A DNA stretch of 52,247 nucleotides, from the NCBI RefSeq assembly GCF_016811235.1, contig NZ_JAFBID010000038.1, forward strand, positions 1-52,247, in the 5' to 3' direction. The DNA comes from Microvirga arabica (GTDB lineage: Bacteria > Pseudomonadota > Alphaproteobacteria > Rhizobiales > Beijerinckiaceae). The notes under the pieces are model-generated. The model saw only the letters and a program-made list of their open reading frames with translations, searched no databases and was not told the DNA's origin. A program made the translations under genes and the position numbers. Shown piece by piece: positions 1-8,588 of this stretch. Within the stretch, counting starts at the first letter, position 1. Every line of letters begins with the position of its first letter.

Positions 1-78
1 GCCCAGGAGCTGTCGCGCCACTCCAACGACCTCTCCAGAGAGGTCCAGGACTTCCTCCAAGGCGTCAAAGCCGCTTAG
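1..78 (+). CDS. Methyl-accepting chemotaxis protein, C-terminal end (partial)
   Basis: Frame 1 is open from the window edge and ends in TAG after 25 codons. The visible tail contains LSREVQDFLQGVKAA. Alternating hydrophobic and charged residues ending in a short F-L-x-x-V-K tail are typical of the last helix of methyl-accepting chemotaxis receptors, whose cytoplasmic coiled-coil hairpin signals to CheA and CheW. The ligand domain, membrane segments and methylation helices lie outside the window, so the assignment rests on this tail alone. A soluble receptor or another coiled-coil protein cannot be excluded. Confidence 0.55.
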   Translation, partial: AQELSRHSNDLSREVQDFLQGVKAA

Positions 79-156
79 AAGTCGGGAGGCTTTCCGCTCC
101 GGATTCTGGCCAGCCCCACGCGGCTCGCATTCCAGATGACAGCAATTCTCTCAAGC

Positions 157-190
157 AGGAGCCGCTGGAAACAGCGGCTCCTTTGCTTTT
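157..190. terminator. Hairpin terminator between convergent genes
   Basis: A 10-bp inverted repeat (GGAGCCGCTG / CAGCGGCTCC) with a GAAA loop is followed on the plus strand by TTTGCTTTT. It lies between the 3' ends of the chemotaxis receptor and the convergent OmpA-like gene. The T-rich side marks it as a Rho-independent terminator for the receptor transcript; the stem could also slow transcription from the other side. Confidence 0.75.
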
Positions 191-201
191 GAGGCTCCGG
201 A

Positions 202-1230
202 TTAACGCTCCGTCAGCTTAAGTTCGATGCGCCGGTTGCGGGCATAGGCTTCTTCCGTCGTGCCGTTGTCCAGCGGCTGGAACTCGCCGAAGCCTGTGGC
301 GGCGAGGTGCTTGGGCTGGACGCCGCGGGCCACGAGCGCCTGCACCATCGCGATGGCACGGGAGGACGAGAGGGCCCAGTTCGACGGGAATTGCGCGGTG
401 TTGATGGGGCGCTGGTCCGTGTGGCCGTCGACCCGGATCACCCACGGGATATCGGGCGGCACCTGGCGCTCGAGTTCGATCAGGGCGCTGGCGATGCGGT
501 CGATCTCGCCGGAGGCTTCGGGCCGCAGCGTGGCTTGGCCTGCCGGGAAAAGCACCTCCGACTGGAACACGAAGCGGTCGCCGACGATGCGTACGTCCGG
601 GCGATTGCCGAGGATCTGGCGCAGGCGTCCGAAGAAGTCGGAGCGGTAGCGGGCCAGTTCCTGCACCCGCTGGGCCAGCGCCACGTTGAGGCGGCTGCCG
701 AGGTCGGCGATGCGAGCCTGGCTTTCCTTGTCCCGGTTCTCGGAGGCCGCAAGCGCATCCTCGAGGGCCGCGAGCTGGCGGCGCATGGCGGCGATCTGCT
801 GGTTAAGGATCTCGACCTGGCTTAAGGCGCGCCCCGTGGCTTGGCGCTCGCTCTCGAGCTGCGTGTTCAGCTGATCGGCCTGAACCTGTGCGGCGCCGCC
901 GCTGTCGAGAAGGCTCTGAAGGCGCGCCCGCTCGGCCTCGTTGGCCTGCAGGGTCGTCTGGAGTGACGTGACCGTCTCCTCGATGGTGCGCCGGCTCGAG
1001 CGCTCCAGGGAGAGAAGGTCGGTCAATTCTGCGATCTGGCGGTTCAGCCGGTCGAGCACCGTGTCCCGGCCGGACAGCTCGCGGGACAGGAAGAACTGGC
1101 CGACGGTGAACACGGAGATCAGGAAGATGATGGCGAGCAGCAGCGTGGACAGGGCGTCCACGAAGCCCGGCCAGTAATTGATCTGGCCGCCGCGCCCGCG
1201 CCGCCGTCCGCCTGCGCTCGAGACCGGCAT
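202..1230 (-). CDS. MotB/OmpA-like peptidoglycan-binding membrane protein
   Basis: The 342-residue protein has a short basic N-terminus, one transmembrane helix (about 24-48) with an aspartate near its start (D25 in FVDALSTLLL, the place of the proton-accepting Asp of MotB), a long coiled coil (about 55-200) and a C-terminal OmpA domain (about 215-342). That domain has VDGHTD and NRRIELKL, the Asp and Arg positions that bind peptidoglycan diaminopimelate. Its start overlaps the stop of the MotA/ExbB-like gene as TGATG, so the two are probably translationally coupled and form a proton-driven stator-like complex tethered to the wall. No flagellar genes are nearby, so a flagellar role is not supported. 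The process it powers is unknown. Confidence 0.85.
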   Translation of the reverse strand: MPVSSAGGRRRGRGGQINYWPGFVDALSTLLLAIIFLISVFTVGQFFLSRELSGRDTVLDRLNRQIAELTDLLSLERSSRRTIEETVTSLQTTLQANEAERARLQSLLDSGGAAQVQADQLNTQLESERQATGRALSQVEILNQQIAAMRRQLAALEDALAASENRDKESQARIADLGSRLNVALAQRVQELARYRSDFFGRLRQILGNRPDVRIVGDRFVFQSEVLFPAGQATLRPEASGEIDRIASALIELERQVPPDIPWVIRVDGHTDQRPINTAQFPSNWALSSSRAIAMVQALVARGVQPKHLAATGFGEFQPLDNGTTEEAYARNRRIELKLTER

Positions 1231-2192
1231 CAGGGCAGCCTTTCACGGGAAAGGCGGTCGAGCACCTGCTTCAACTCCTTCTCGCGGGCGGCCTGCGCTT
1301 CCACCCAGTCGCGGATCATCTGCTGCTCGGCCCGCATGTGCTGCACGAGGCCCTGCACGCCCTCGGCGAGGTTCGCCATGGCCTGCGTGGCGGCCCGCCC
1401 GCCGCCGCCCTCGTTGACGGCCGCGGAGAGCCGGTTGAGGGCGAGCGTCAGGTCCGGCGTGGTGCCGGCGCGGAGGGAAGCCTCGACGGGAGCGTCCGTG
1501 GTCGAGGTGGCGAGCCAGTCCTCCAGCTCCGTGTAGAAGCGGTTCTGCGCCTGGCCGGCCTGAAGGTCGAGGAAGCCGAGGACGAGGGAACCCGCGAGGC
1601 CGAACAGCGATGCCGAGAAGGCGAGGCCCATGCCCTGGAGCGGGCCGGCCAGCGAGTTCTTCAACTCGTCGAAGAGAACCGCCGAATCCTGTCCGGTCCT
1701 CAAAGAGCCGATGATCCGCCCGACCGATCCGACGGTGTCGATGAGGCCCCAGAAGGTGCCCAGCAGCCCGAGGAACACCAGAAGGCCGGCGAGATAGCGC
1801 AGGATCTCCCGGCTTTCATCCAGGCGGGCGCCGATGGAATCGAGAACCGAGCGTGTCGCCGCCACGGAGAAGCCGGACTGATCGGGCCGATTGCCCAGGA
1901 GAGCAGCCAGAGGGGCGAGCAGCACCGGCGGAGTGGGAGCAACGAGCCCTTCCTCGGTCCGCTGCAGGGTGTTGACCCACCGCACCTCGGGGCGCAGGCG
2001 CCATACCTGGCGAATGGCCAGCACGATGCCGATGACCATGACGCCCATGATCAGGGCGTTGAGACCGGGATTGGCCTGGAAGGCCTCCCAGATCTGGCGA
2101 TAGAGGATAAAGGCGACAAACCCTGCCAGAACCAGAAAGACCACCATGCGGATCAGATAAATCCGCGGTGGGGTAAGGGGTTGGTCCGCCAT
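1230..2192 (-). CDS. MotA/TolQ/ExbB-family proton channel protein
   Basis: This 320-residue protein has four predicted membrane segments, at about 11-31, 42-62, 137-160 and 190-215. The third and fourth resemble the conserved MotA/ExbB channel core, with GLLGTFWGLIDTVG and the small-residue-rich AFSASLFGLAGSLVLG. A cytoplasmic loop lies between the second and third segments, and a charged tail follows the fourth. Its partner is the MotB/OmpA-like gene whose ATG overlaps this stop. Family knowledge says such pairs couple ion flow to movement or force across the envelope. The gene follows the inositol-phosphatase gene by 114 bases and may share its transcript. Family is sure; physiological role is not. 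Confidence 0.85.
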   Translation of the reverse strand: MADQPLTPPRIYLIRMVVFLVLAGFVAFILYRQIWEAFQANPGLNALIMGVMVIGIVLAIRQVWRLRPEVRWVNTLQRTEEGLVAPTPPVLLAPLAALLGNRPDQSGFSVAATRSVLDSIGARLDESREILRYLAGLLVFLGLLGTFWGLIDTVGSVGRIIGSLRTGQDSAVLFDELKNSLAGPLQGMGLAFSASLFGLAGSLVLGFLDLQAGQAQNRFYTELEDWLATSTTDAPVEASLRAGTTPDLTLALNRLSAAVNEGGGGRAATQAMANLAEGVQGLVQHMRAEQQMIRDWVEAQAAREKELKQVLDRLSRERLP

Positions 2193-2306
2193 CGTTATCC
2201 TGTGCGTTTGGGCTTCGGGACGGCACCAATGTGACCGCGCCCGTCCGAAGGATCAAGCGCGACCATCGGTTCCATAACCGGCACGAACAGAAATATGAGC
2301 TTGGAC

Positions 2307-3101
2307 CTACCCCTTGGCCTTCTTCAGGAGCTTGAGCAGTTCCCGCTGCATGATCTCGTTGCCGCAGGCAATGGAGCCCTTGGCGATCGGGTCGCTGCCG
2401 CCGTCCGCGTCGGACACGAAGCCGCCCGCCTCGCGCACCATGAGGATGCCGGCGGCCATGTCCCAGGAGTTCAGCCCGCGCTCCCAATAGGCATCGAAGC
2501 GCCCGCAGGCCACATAGGCAAGATCGAGGGCGGCGGCGCCCCAGCGGCGCATGCCGCCCACATAGCCCATGACGGCCGCCGTCTCGCGCAGGAACAGGCC
2601 GTGGTCGCCCTTGCCGATATGGGGCAGGCCGCAGGCCACCACCGCGTCGGCGAGGTCGCTGCGGGCCGCCACGCGGATGCGGCGGTTGTTGAGATAGGCG
2701 CCCTTGCCGCGCTCGGCGATGAAGAGCTCGTCCTTGGCCGGATCGTAGATCACCCCGGCCACGATCTGGCCGTCGCGCTCCAGGCCGACGGAGATGGCGA
2801 ATTGCGGCAGGCCGTGCAGGAAGTTCGTGGTGCCGTCGAGCGGGTCGATGTGCCAGCGGTGGCTGGTATCGGTGCCCTGGATGACGCCTTCCTCCTCCAT
2901 GACGAAGCCGTAGCCGGGACGGGATTTTTCCAGGGACTCGCGCAGGATCTTTTCCGCCTTGCGGTCGGCGGCGGACACGAAGTCGCCCGGGCCCTTGCGC
3001 GAGACCTGCAGGTTCTCGACCTCGCCGAAATCGCGCTTGAGCGAGCGTGACGCCTTCATCACGGCATCGGTCATAACGGTCATGAGGGGCGAGCGGATCA
3101 T
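2307..3101 (-). CDS. suhB: Inositol monophosphatase family protein (SuhB-like)
   Basis: The 264-residue length is normal for the family of magnesium-dependent, lithium-sensitive phosphomonoesterases acting on inositol-1-phosphate and related sugar phosphates. Metal ligands are visible: E70/E71 in MEEEG, D86 and D89 in the DPLDGTTNF signature, and D214 in the second signature WDMAAG. The first ATG is preceded by an AGGA-like site; ATGs at codons 7 and 10 are alternatives. The cellular substrate cannot be read from sequence: the family includes inositol phosphatases, histidinol phosphatases and SuhB-type RNA-associated proteins. The gene lies downstream of the Sel1-repeat gene, separated by a dispersed repeat, and upstream of the MotA-like gene. 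Confidence 0.85.
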   Translation of the reverse strand: MIRSPLMTVMTDAVMKASRSLKRDFGEVENLQVSRKGPGDFVSAADRKAEKILRESLEKSRPGYGFVMEEEGVIQGTDTSHRWHIDPLDGTTNFLHGLPQFAISVGLERDGQIVAGVIYDPAKDELFIAERGKGAYLNNRRIRVAARSDLADAVVACGLPHIGKGDHGLFLRETAAVMGYVGGMRRWGAAALDLAYVACGRFDAYWERGLNSWDMAAGILMVREAGGFVSDADGGSDPIAKGSIACGNEIMQRELLKLLKKAKG

Positions 3102-3230
3102 CGTGCAGGTCCTGACAAAGAGCGGTTTTCAAAGAGAAGGTGGTCGATGGACCACGGAAGGGACGGCGTCAAGCGGTGGATTAACCGGGCGGGCAGCCCA
3201 ATTGATCCACGAACTTGCGATTTTATGCGA

Positions 3231-3330
3231 GTGTCATCCCCGGCGCACGAAATGCGGGATAGGGATCCATAGCGCTGAGGGTATGAGTGGATTCTCTTCC
3301 CCTCCGCTGCGCTCCGGCCGGGAATGACAC
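3231..3330. repeat. Dispersed intergenic repeat, family A, copy 1
   Basis: The element begins GTGTCATCCCCGGC and ends GGCCGGGAATGACAC, so its ends are inverted. The interior holds GGGATCCA and a CTTCCCCTCCGCTGCGCTCC block. Three more copies occur in the window. It sits between the Sel1-repeat gene and suhB. It has no coding capacity. It looks like a non-autonomous palindromic repeat that folds as a hairpin in RNA. Confidence 0.8.
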
Positions 3331-3339
3331 CGGAGGCAA

Positions 3340-4239
3340 TTACCGCATCCCCAACCGTTCCGCCGCCAGCTTCTCGGATCGGGTGCGCTCGTCGGCGGTG
3401 AGATCCTTGAGGGCGTTGTCGAGCCAGGGGTCCGCCAGCCCCTGGGCTGCCGCCAGAATATGCCAGGCCGCCGCGTCGACCTTGTTGGCCGGCACGCCCC
3501 GGCCTGCCACAAGCAGGCGGGCGAGGCGGTTCTGGGCGATAGCGTTGCCCTTGGCGGCCGCGCGGCGGAAATGGCGGGCGGCCTGCGACTCGCTTGCCGG
3601 AACCCCGTCGCCGTTGAAGAGCAGGATCGCGTACTCCACCTCGCCGACCGAGCTGCCGTTGCGGGCGGCGCGCTCGAACAGGCGCGCGGCCTCCGTGGGG
3701 TTGCGTTCGACGCCGCGGCCCTTGAGGTAGAGCACGCCCAGCGCATGCTGCGCGTCCGGGATCTCGGCCTCGGCCGCACGCTTCAGGAGCGTGATCGCCT
3801 TCTGCAGGTCCGCAGGGGATTCGCTCGTGAGCAGGAGAAGGGCGAGGTTGTGGCTGGCGAGCGGGTTGCCCTTGGCGGCCGCCTCTTCCAGCCAGGCGCG
3901 GCCCTGCACGGCGTTCTTCGGCATGCCGCGCCCGTCGAGGGCCATGAGGCCCAAAGCCGCCAGCGCATGGGCATCGCCCCGCTGGGCCGCGAGCCGGTAC
4001 CATTCGGATGCTTTCTTCGGGTCCGCCGCGACGCCGAGGCCCTGGTTGTAGAGCTCGCCCAGAAGGGTCATGGCGGCGGCGTCGTTGTTGTTCTTCTCCA
4101 GCCGCAGGGTCGCCTCGCGGAAAGCCGTCTGATAGAGGCCACGCTGATAGGCGCCGTAAGCCGCATCGGGCTGGGCTGCGGCGCTTCCGGTGGCGGAGGC
4201 CAGCAGAAGCGCGCCGCCGATGATCCAGGAGACAAGCAT
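3340..4239 (-). CDS. Secreted Sel1-repeat (TPR-like) protein
   Basis: A signal peptide of about 22 residues (ending SAAAQ) precedes a run of Sel1-like helical repeats covering most of the 299 residues. Recurrent motifs are A-x-x-x-L-G-x-L-Y-x-x-G-x-G-V and A-x-x-W-Y/F-x-x-A-A-x-x-G, for example LGELYNQGLGVAADPKKASEW and RLARLLVAGRGVPANKVDAAA-like units. Sel1 repeats bind proteins and often scaffold envelope or exopolysaccharide regulation. Its ATG overlaps the stop of the upstream ThiE-like gene (TGATG), indicating coupled translation. The predicted location is periplasmic. No partner can be named from the sequence. Confidence 0.85.
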   Translation of the reverse strand: MLVSWIIGGALLLASATGSAAAQPDAAYGAYQRGLYQTAFREATLRLEKNNNDAAAMTLLGELYNQGLGVAADPKKASEWYRLAAQRGDAHALAALGLMALDGRGMPKNAVQGRAWLEEAAAKGNPLASHNLALLLLTSESPADLQKAITLLKRAAEAEIPDAQHALGVLYLKGRGVERNPTEAARLFERAARNGSSVGEVEYAILLFNGDGVPASESQAARHFRRAAAKGNAIAQNRLARLLVAGRGVPANKVDAAAWHILAAAQGLADPWLDNALKDLTADERTRSEKLAAERLGMR

Positions 4240-4889
4240 CAGCGCGACGCCTCCTGGCGCTCGAGGATTTCGGCCGCCGCCTTCACGGCAGCGGCGGGTC
4301 CATCCGCATGCGTCCAGACCGCGTCACCCAGCGCCACAAACTCGGCATTCGTGGCCGCGAGCGTCTCGACCGCGTCAAGGCTCGGGGCATAGGCCGCGCA
4401 GGGCGTCTCGAAGATCTCGGCCCACCAGGAGGCCCGCTCCACCACGCTCTCCAGGGAGGGGAGGGACCCGTCCGGGCGCGGCTCGCCGAAGAGCAGGTAA
4501 TCGACCCCGGCCTCGCCGAAGGTCATGGCATCGTCCTTGGTGCGGATGGCGCCGACGCCAAGCGCGCGCTCGGACTTCAACCGGTCACGCAGCTCGCGCA
4601 CAAGGGCCGGGTCGCCCGTGACGTGAACCCCATCCGCCCCGCCGCGCGCCGCGATGGTGGCGAGATCGGCCTTGGCCTCCGAGGTGACGATCACGGCGGC
4701 CCCATGCTCCTGCGCGGCGGGAGCCAGCGCCTTCACCTTGTTGGTGAGGGTGCGCTCGTCGGCGGGCGCCAGCCGCAGCAGCACGGCAGCCACCGCGCCG
4801 GTCGCGCAGGCCTCGGCGAGCTGCGGCGCGAAGGAGGCGTCCTCCAGGACGGGGGTGATTAGGTAGAGGCGGGCGGCGGTATCGGCCAT
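4239..4889 (-). CDS. Thiamine-phosphate synthase-like protein, active site degenerate
   Basis: The 216 residues match the TIM-barrel layout of ThiE: LYLITP at the N-terminus, a GADGVHV strand in the middle and a GVDYLLFGEP strand late. Genuine ThiE joins hydroxymethylpyrimidine diphosphate and thiazole phosphate. Here several signature residues differ. The usual N-D-R-x-D-L-A is VTSEAKADLA, GVHLGQ is GVHVTGD, G-x-S-x-H is GVGAIRT, and the Thr/Lys-rich phosphate loop after G-P is missing. The fold is convincing; classical catalysis is doubtful. No other thiamine gene is nearby. It starts a two-gene unit with the Sel1-repeat gene downstream of fba. Confidence 0.7.
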   Translation of the reverse strand: MADTAARLYLITPVLEDASFAPQLAEACATGAVAAVLLRLAPADERTLTNKVKALAPAAQEHGAAVIVTSEAKADLATIAARGGADGVHVTGDPALVRELRDRLKSERALGVGAIRTKDDAMTFGEAGVDYLLFGEPRPDGSLPSLESVVERASWWAEIFETPCAAYAPSLDAVETLAATNAEFVALGDAVWTHADGPAAAVKAAAEILERQEASR

Positions 4890-4929
4890 GGGTCACTAGG
4901 ATTGAGAAAACAAAAGACACCGTTCCCAT

Positions 4930-4962
4930 AACGAAAACGGGGCCATCTTGCGAGGCCCCGCT
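4930..4962 (-). terminator. Rho-independent terminator after fba
   Basis: Read on the minus strand, CGGGGCC, a nine-base loop and GGCCCCG are followed by TTTTCGTT. It lies between fba and the ThiE-like gene, so it should end the fba transcript and give the downstream pair its own or reduced expression. Confidence 0.65.
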
Positions 4963-5011
4963 TGTCGATCATGATTAAGGCGAAAGACGGATCAAGAACT
5001 TCTACCCCGTA

Positions 5012-5120
5012 GCCTCATCCTGAGGAGGACCGTCAGGTCCGTCTCGAAGGACGAGGCGTTTCCACTGTTCTCTGGACCCTCCTTCGAGACGCCTGCTGCG
5101 CAGGCTCCTCAGGATGAGGA
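5012..5120. repeat. Dispersed palindromic repeat, family B, copy 1
   Basis: The outer ends are inverted copies, CCTCATCCTGAGGAG on the left and CTCCTCAGGATGAGG on the right. Each end is nearly palindromic itself. Inner parts contain CGTCTCGAAGGA and TCCTTCGAGACG, also inverted. A second copy lies downstream of glmM. The element sits just past the fba stop codon. It resembles REP/RPE-type palindromic elements of Rhizobiales. Confidence 0.8.
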
Positions 5121-5129
5121 TAGTTTATG

Positions 5130-6218
5130 TTACTCCGCCGCCTGGCGGGTCGTGCCGAAGGTCGGGTCGAGTTCGCCGGAGGCGTAGCGCTTGGCCATCT
5201 CGGCGAGCGTATAGACCCGCTTGATCTTCGAGGCCTGGCCGGCGGTGTTGAACTCCTGCAGGCGCTGCTTGCAGAGCTTGGTCATCGCCTCCATGGCAGG
5301 CTTGAGATACTTGCGCGGATCGAACTCGCCCGGATTCTCCTGGAGAACCTTGCGGATCTGGCCGGTCATGGCCATGCGGTTATCGGTGTCGATGTTGATC
5401 TTGCGCACGCCATGCTTGATGCCGCGCTGGATCTCCTCCACCGGCACGCCCCAGGTCGGCTTCATTTGGCCGCCGTACTGGTTGATGATGTCCTGCAGGT
5501 CCTGCGGCACCGAGGACGAGCCGTGCATCACCAGGTGCGTGTTCGGGAGCTTCTTGTGGATCTCCTCGATCACATGCATGGCGAGGATCGCGCCGTCGGG
5601 CTTGCGGGTGAACTTGTAGGCGCCGTGCGAGGTGCCCATGGCGATGGCGAGCGCGTCGACCTTGGTCTCGGCCACGAACTTCACGGCCTCGTCAGGGTTC
5701 GTCAGCAGCTGGTCGTGGGAGAGCTTGCCCTCGGCGCCGTGGCCGTCCTCAGCCTCGCCTTCGCCGGTCTCCAGGGAGCCGAGCACGCCGAGCTCGCCTT
5801 CCACCGAGATGCCGCCGAGATGGGCCATTTCGACCACCTTCCTGGTGACCGCGACGTTGTAGTCCCAGTCGCCCGGGGTCTTGCCGTCAGCCTTCAGGGA
5901 GCCGTCCATCATCACCGAGGTGAAGCCGGCCTGGATCGCCGTCATGCAGGTGGCGGCCTCGTTGCCGTGGTCGAGATGCACGCAGACCGGGATGTGCGGG
6001 TAGATCTCGGTGACCGCGTCCATCATGTGCTTGAGCATGACGTCGTTGGCATAGGAGCGCGCACCGCGGCTCGCCTGAATGATCACCGGAGCATCGACCT
6101 CGCTGGCCGCCGCCATGATCGCGAGCGCCTGCTCCATGTTGTTGATGTTGAAGGCAGGCACGCCGTAGCCGTGCTCGGCTGCGTGATCCAGAAGCTGCCT
6201 CATCGTGATGCGGGCCAT
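5130..6218 (-). CDS. fba: Class II fructose-bisphosphate aldolase
   Basis: This enzyme reversibly cleaves fructose-1,6-bisphosphate to dihydroxyacetone phosphate and glyceraldehyde-3-phosphate, using zinc. The 362-residue length fits the Calvin-cycle-type class II subgroup. Visible motifs are HLDHG (H81, D83, H84: metal and catalytic residues), [23 protein letters not shown] with a zinc histidine, and the phosphate-binding NIDTDNR near residue 260-270. The start has a clear GGAGG site. It lies 114 bases after pgk and probably shares the tkt-gap-pgk transcript, with a terminator beyond its stop. No RuBisCO or phosphoribulokinase gene is visible, so a glycolytic/gluconeogenic role is the default. 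Confidence 0.95.
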   Translation of the reverse strand: MARITMRQLLDHAAEHGYGVPAFNINNMEQALAIMAAASEVDAPVIIQASRGARSYANDVMLKHMMDAVTEIYPHIPVCVHLDHGNEAATCMTAIQAGFTSVMMDGSLKADGKTPGDWDYNVAVTRKVVEMAHLGGISVEGELGVLGSLETGEGEAEDGHGAEGKLSHDQLLTNPDEAVKFVAETKVDALAIAMGTSHGAYKFTRKPDGAILAMHVIEEIHKKLPNTHLVMHGSSSVPQDLQDIINQYGGQMKPTWGVPVEEIQRGIKHGVRKINIDTDNRMAMTGQIRKVLQENPGEFDPRKYLKPAMEAMTKLCKQRLQEFNTAGQASKIKRVYTLAEMAKRYASGELDPTFGTTRQAAE

Positions 6219-6298
6219 TTGGTCCTCCGTATTGGTTTTGCTTTTAAACAGCGCAGAAGCTGAACCTCAGCTTAAGCATCTAGGCCACAATTTGGCTT

Positions 6299-6323
6299 GG
6301 CAAAGTGGGTTAACCACTTTGCC
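6299..6323. other. Perfect hairpin in the pgk-fba spacer
   Basis: A 10-bp perfect inverted repeat (GGCAAAGTGG / CCACTTTGCC) encloses a five-base loop and ends ten bases from the pgk stop codon. There is no T-run on either side, so it is not a standard terminator. It could protect or mark a processing end between the pgk and fba parts of the message. Confidence 0.5.
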
Positions 6324-6332
6324 TGCATGGAC

Positions 6333-7523
6333 TTAAGCCCGCAGGGCTTCGACACCCGGGAGCGACTTGCCTTCCAACCATTCGAGGAAGGCGCCGCCGG
6401 CCGTCGACACATAGGTGAAGCTGTCGGCCACGCCGGCATGGTTGAGGGCCGCCACCGTGTCGCCGCCGCCGGCGACCGACACGAGCTTGCCGTCCTTGGT
6501 GCGCTGGGCGGCATGGCGGGCTGCCGCCACCGTGCCCTGGTCGAATGGGGCGATCTCGAAGGCGCCGAGCGGGCCGTTCCACACCACCGTGGCGGCATCG
6601 TTGATGGCAGCCTGGATGCGTTCGATGGACTGCGAGCCCACGTCGAGGATCATCTGATCCTCGGGGATCGCGTCAATGCCGTAGGTGTGGTTCTGGGCTC
6701 CCACCTTGAACTCGTAGGCGCAGACACCGTCCACGGGCAGGATGATGGCGCAGTTGGCGTCCCGCGCCTTCTCGATGATGCGCATGGCAGTCGCAGCGAG
6801 ATCCTTCTCGGCGAGCGACTTGCCGATGCCGAGACCCGTGGCATGCACGAAGGTGTTGGCCATGCCGCCGCCAATCACGAGCGCGTCGACCTTGGTCACG
6901 AGGTTTTCGAGCAGGTCGATCTTGGTGGACACCTTGGCGCCGCCCACGATCGCGACGACCGGGCGCTTGGGCGCCTCCAGGCCCTTGGTCAGGGCGTCGA
7001 GCTCCGCCTGCATGGTGCGGCCGGCATAGCCCGGCAGCACGCGGGCCAGGCCCTCGGTGGAGGCATGCGCCCGGTGCGCGGCCGAGAAGGCGTCGTTCAC
7101 GTAGAGATCGCCGAGCTTCGCCAGTTCCTGAACGAAGGCCGGATCGTTCTTCTCCTCGCCCGCATGGAAGCGAGTGTTTTCGAGGAGAAGCACGTCGCCG
7201 TCCTTCAGGGCATTCACGGGGGTGCTGGCGGCTTCGCCGATGCAGGCATCGGCGAAGGCCACGGATTTTCCGAGGTGCTGCGAGACCGCTTCCGCAACCG
7301 GCTTCAGGGACTCCTTGGGGTCGCGTCCCTTCGGGCGGCCGAAATGGGCGAGGAGGATCACCCTCCCGCCTTTGTCGGCGATTTCCCGGATGGTGGGCAG
7401 GACGCGCTCGATGCGCGTCGCGTCCGTGATCCGGCCGTTCTCCATGGGGACGTTGAGGTCCACCCGGACGAGAACGCGTTTTCCCTTGACGTCGGCCTGG
7501 TCGAGCGTGCGGAAGGCGGTCAT
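6333..7523 (-). CDS. pgk: Phosphoglycerate kinase
   Basis: The enzyme interconverts 1,3-bisphosphoglycerate plus ADP and 3-phosphoglycerate plus ATP. The 396-residue length is standard. The N-terminal substrate-binding signature [14 protein letters not shown], the HFGRPKG loop, the [14 protein letters not shown] segment, the hinge/nucleotide region [12 protein letters not shown] and the C-terminal GGGDTVAAL loop are all present. A GGGAGG site precedes the ATG. It follows gap by 12 bases and is clearly co-transcribed with it. Confidence 0.97.
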   Translation of the reverse strand: MTAFRTLDQADVKGKRVLVRVDLNVPMENGRITDATRIERVLPTIREIADKGGRVILLAHFGRPKGRDPKESLKPVAEAVSQHLGKSVAFADACIGEAASTPVNALKDGDVLLLENTRFHAGEEKNDPAFVQELAKLGDLYVNDAFSAAHRAHASTEGLARVLPGYAGRTMQAELDALTKGLEAPKRPVVAIVGGAKVSTKIDLLENLVTKVDALVIGGGMANTFVHATGLGIGKSLAEKDLAATAMRIIEKARDANCAIILPVDGVCAYEFKVGAQNHTYGIDAIPEDQMILDVGSQSIERIQAAINDAATVVWNGPLGAFEIAPFDQGTVAAARHAAQRTKDGKLVSVAGGGDTVAALNHAGVADSFTYVSTAGGAFLEWLEGKSLPGVEALRA

Positions 7524-7535
7524 TGGCAGCCTCCC

Positions 7536-8543
7536 TTAGATGAGCTTCGCCATGGCGATGGCGGTGTCCGCCATGCGGTTCGAGAAGCCCCATTCGTTGT
7601 CGTACCAGGACAGCACGCGCACGAAGTTGCCCTCCATGACCTTGGTCTGGTCCATGTGGAACACGGAGGAGTGCGGGTCGTGGTTGAAGTCCGACGAGAC
7701 GTTCGGGGCGTTCGTGTAGCCGAGGATGCCCTTGAGCGGACCGTCGGCCGCCGCCTTGATCGCGGCGTTGATCTCTTCCTTCGTGGTGTTCTTCTTGGCC
7801 ACGAACTTGAAGTCGACCACGGAGACGTTCGGGGTCGGCACGCGGATCGACGAGCCGTCGAGCTTGCCGTTGAGGTCGGGCAGCACAAGGCCCACGGCCT
7901 TGGCGGCGCCGGTGGAGGTCGGGATCATGTTCAGGGCCGCCGCGCGGGCGCGGTAGAGGTCCTTGTGCATCTGATCCAGCGTCGGCTGATCGTTCGTGTA
8001 CGAGTGAATCGTGGTCATGAAGCCCTTCTCGATGCCGACCGCATCGTGAAGCACCTTCGCCACCGGGGCGAGGCAGTTCGTGGTGCAGGAGGCGTTCGAG
8101 ATGACCACGTGGTCCTTGGTCAGCTTGTCATGGTTGACGCCGTAGACGACCGTGAGGTCCGCGCCGTCGGCGGGAGCCGACACGATGACGCGCTTGGCGC
8201 CGGCGGTCAGATGCGCCGAGGCCTTGTCCTTCGAGGTGAAGATACCGGTGCATTCCATGGCGATGTCGACGCCGAGTTCCCGGTGCGGCAGGGTCGCCGG
8301 ATCCTTGATTGCCGTGACGCGGATCTTCTGGCCGTTGATGACAAGGAACTCGCCGTCGACCTGCACGTCTGCCGGGAAGCGGCCATGGACGGAGTCGAAG
8401 CGGAGAAGGTGGGCGTTCGTCTCGACCGGGCCGAGATCGTTGATGGCAACCACCTCGATATCCTTGCGGCCGCTTTCCACGATGCCGCGGAGGATGTTGC
8501 GTCCGATGCGACCGAATCCGTTGATCGCGACCTTCACCGTCAT
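7536..8543 (-). CDS. gap: Type I glyceraldehyde-3-phosphate dehydrogenase
   Basis: This 335-residue NAD(P)-dependent enzyme converts glyceraldehyde-3-phosphate to 1,3-bisphosphoglycerate. The dinucleotide-binding GFGRIGR lies at residues 9-15, and the catalytic cysteine is C153 in [12 protein letters not shown]. The C-terminal [12 protein letters not shown] signature is intact. The start has an AGGGAG site nine bases upstream. The gene is 45 bases downstream of tkt and 12 bases upstream of pgk. The strand-2 residue after the Rossmann glycines is asparagine (AIND), so cofactor preference cannot be settled by eye. Confidence 0.97.
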   Translation of the reverse strand: MTVKVAINGFGRIGRNILRGIVESGRKDIEVVAINDLGPVETNAHLLRFDSVHGRFPADVQVDGEFLVINGQKIRVTAIKDPATLPHRELGVDIAMECTGIFTSKDKASAHLTAGAKRVIVSAPADGADLTVVYGVNHDKLTKDHVVISNASCTTNCLAPVAKVLHDAVGIEKGFMTTIHSYTNDQPTLDQMHKDLYRARAAALNMIPTSTGAAKAVGLVLPDLNGKLDGSSIRVPTPNVSVVDFKFVAKKNTTKEEINAAIKAAADGPLKGILGYTNAPNVSSDFNHDPHSSVFHMDQTKVMEGNFVRVLSWYDNEWGFSNRMADTAIAMAKLI

Positions 8544-8588
8544 AGCTTTAGCTCCCTTGCGTAACGAGGCCTCGGTTCTTTTCGAGCC

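Noticed and set aside
202..2192. MotA-like plus OmpA-like pair as the ZorA/ZorB core of a Zorya defence system
   Set aside because: The helicase and nuclease partners (ZorC/ZorD or ZorE) are absent; the neighbours are housekeeping genes (suhB and a chemotaxis receptor).
6297..8564. A 755-codon open frame on the plus strand
   Set aside because: It is the complement of pgk and gap, His/Val/Arg-rich, and a typical high-GC antisense shadow.
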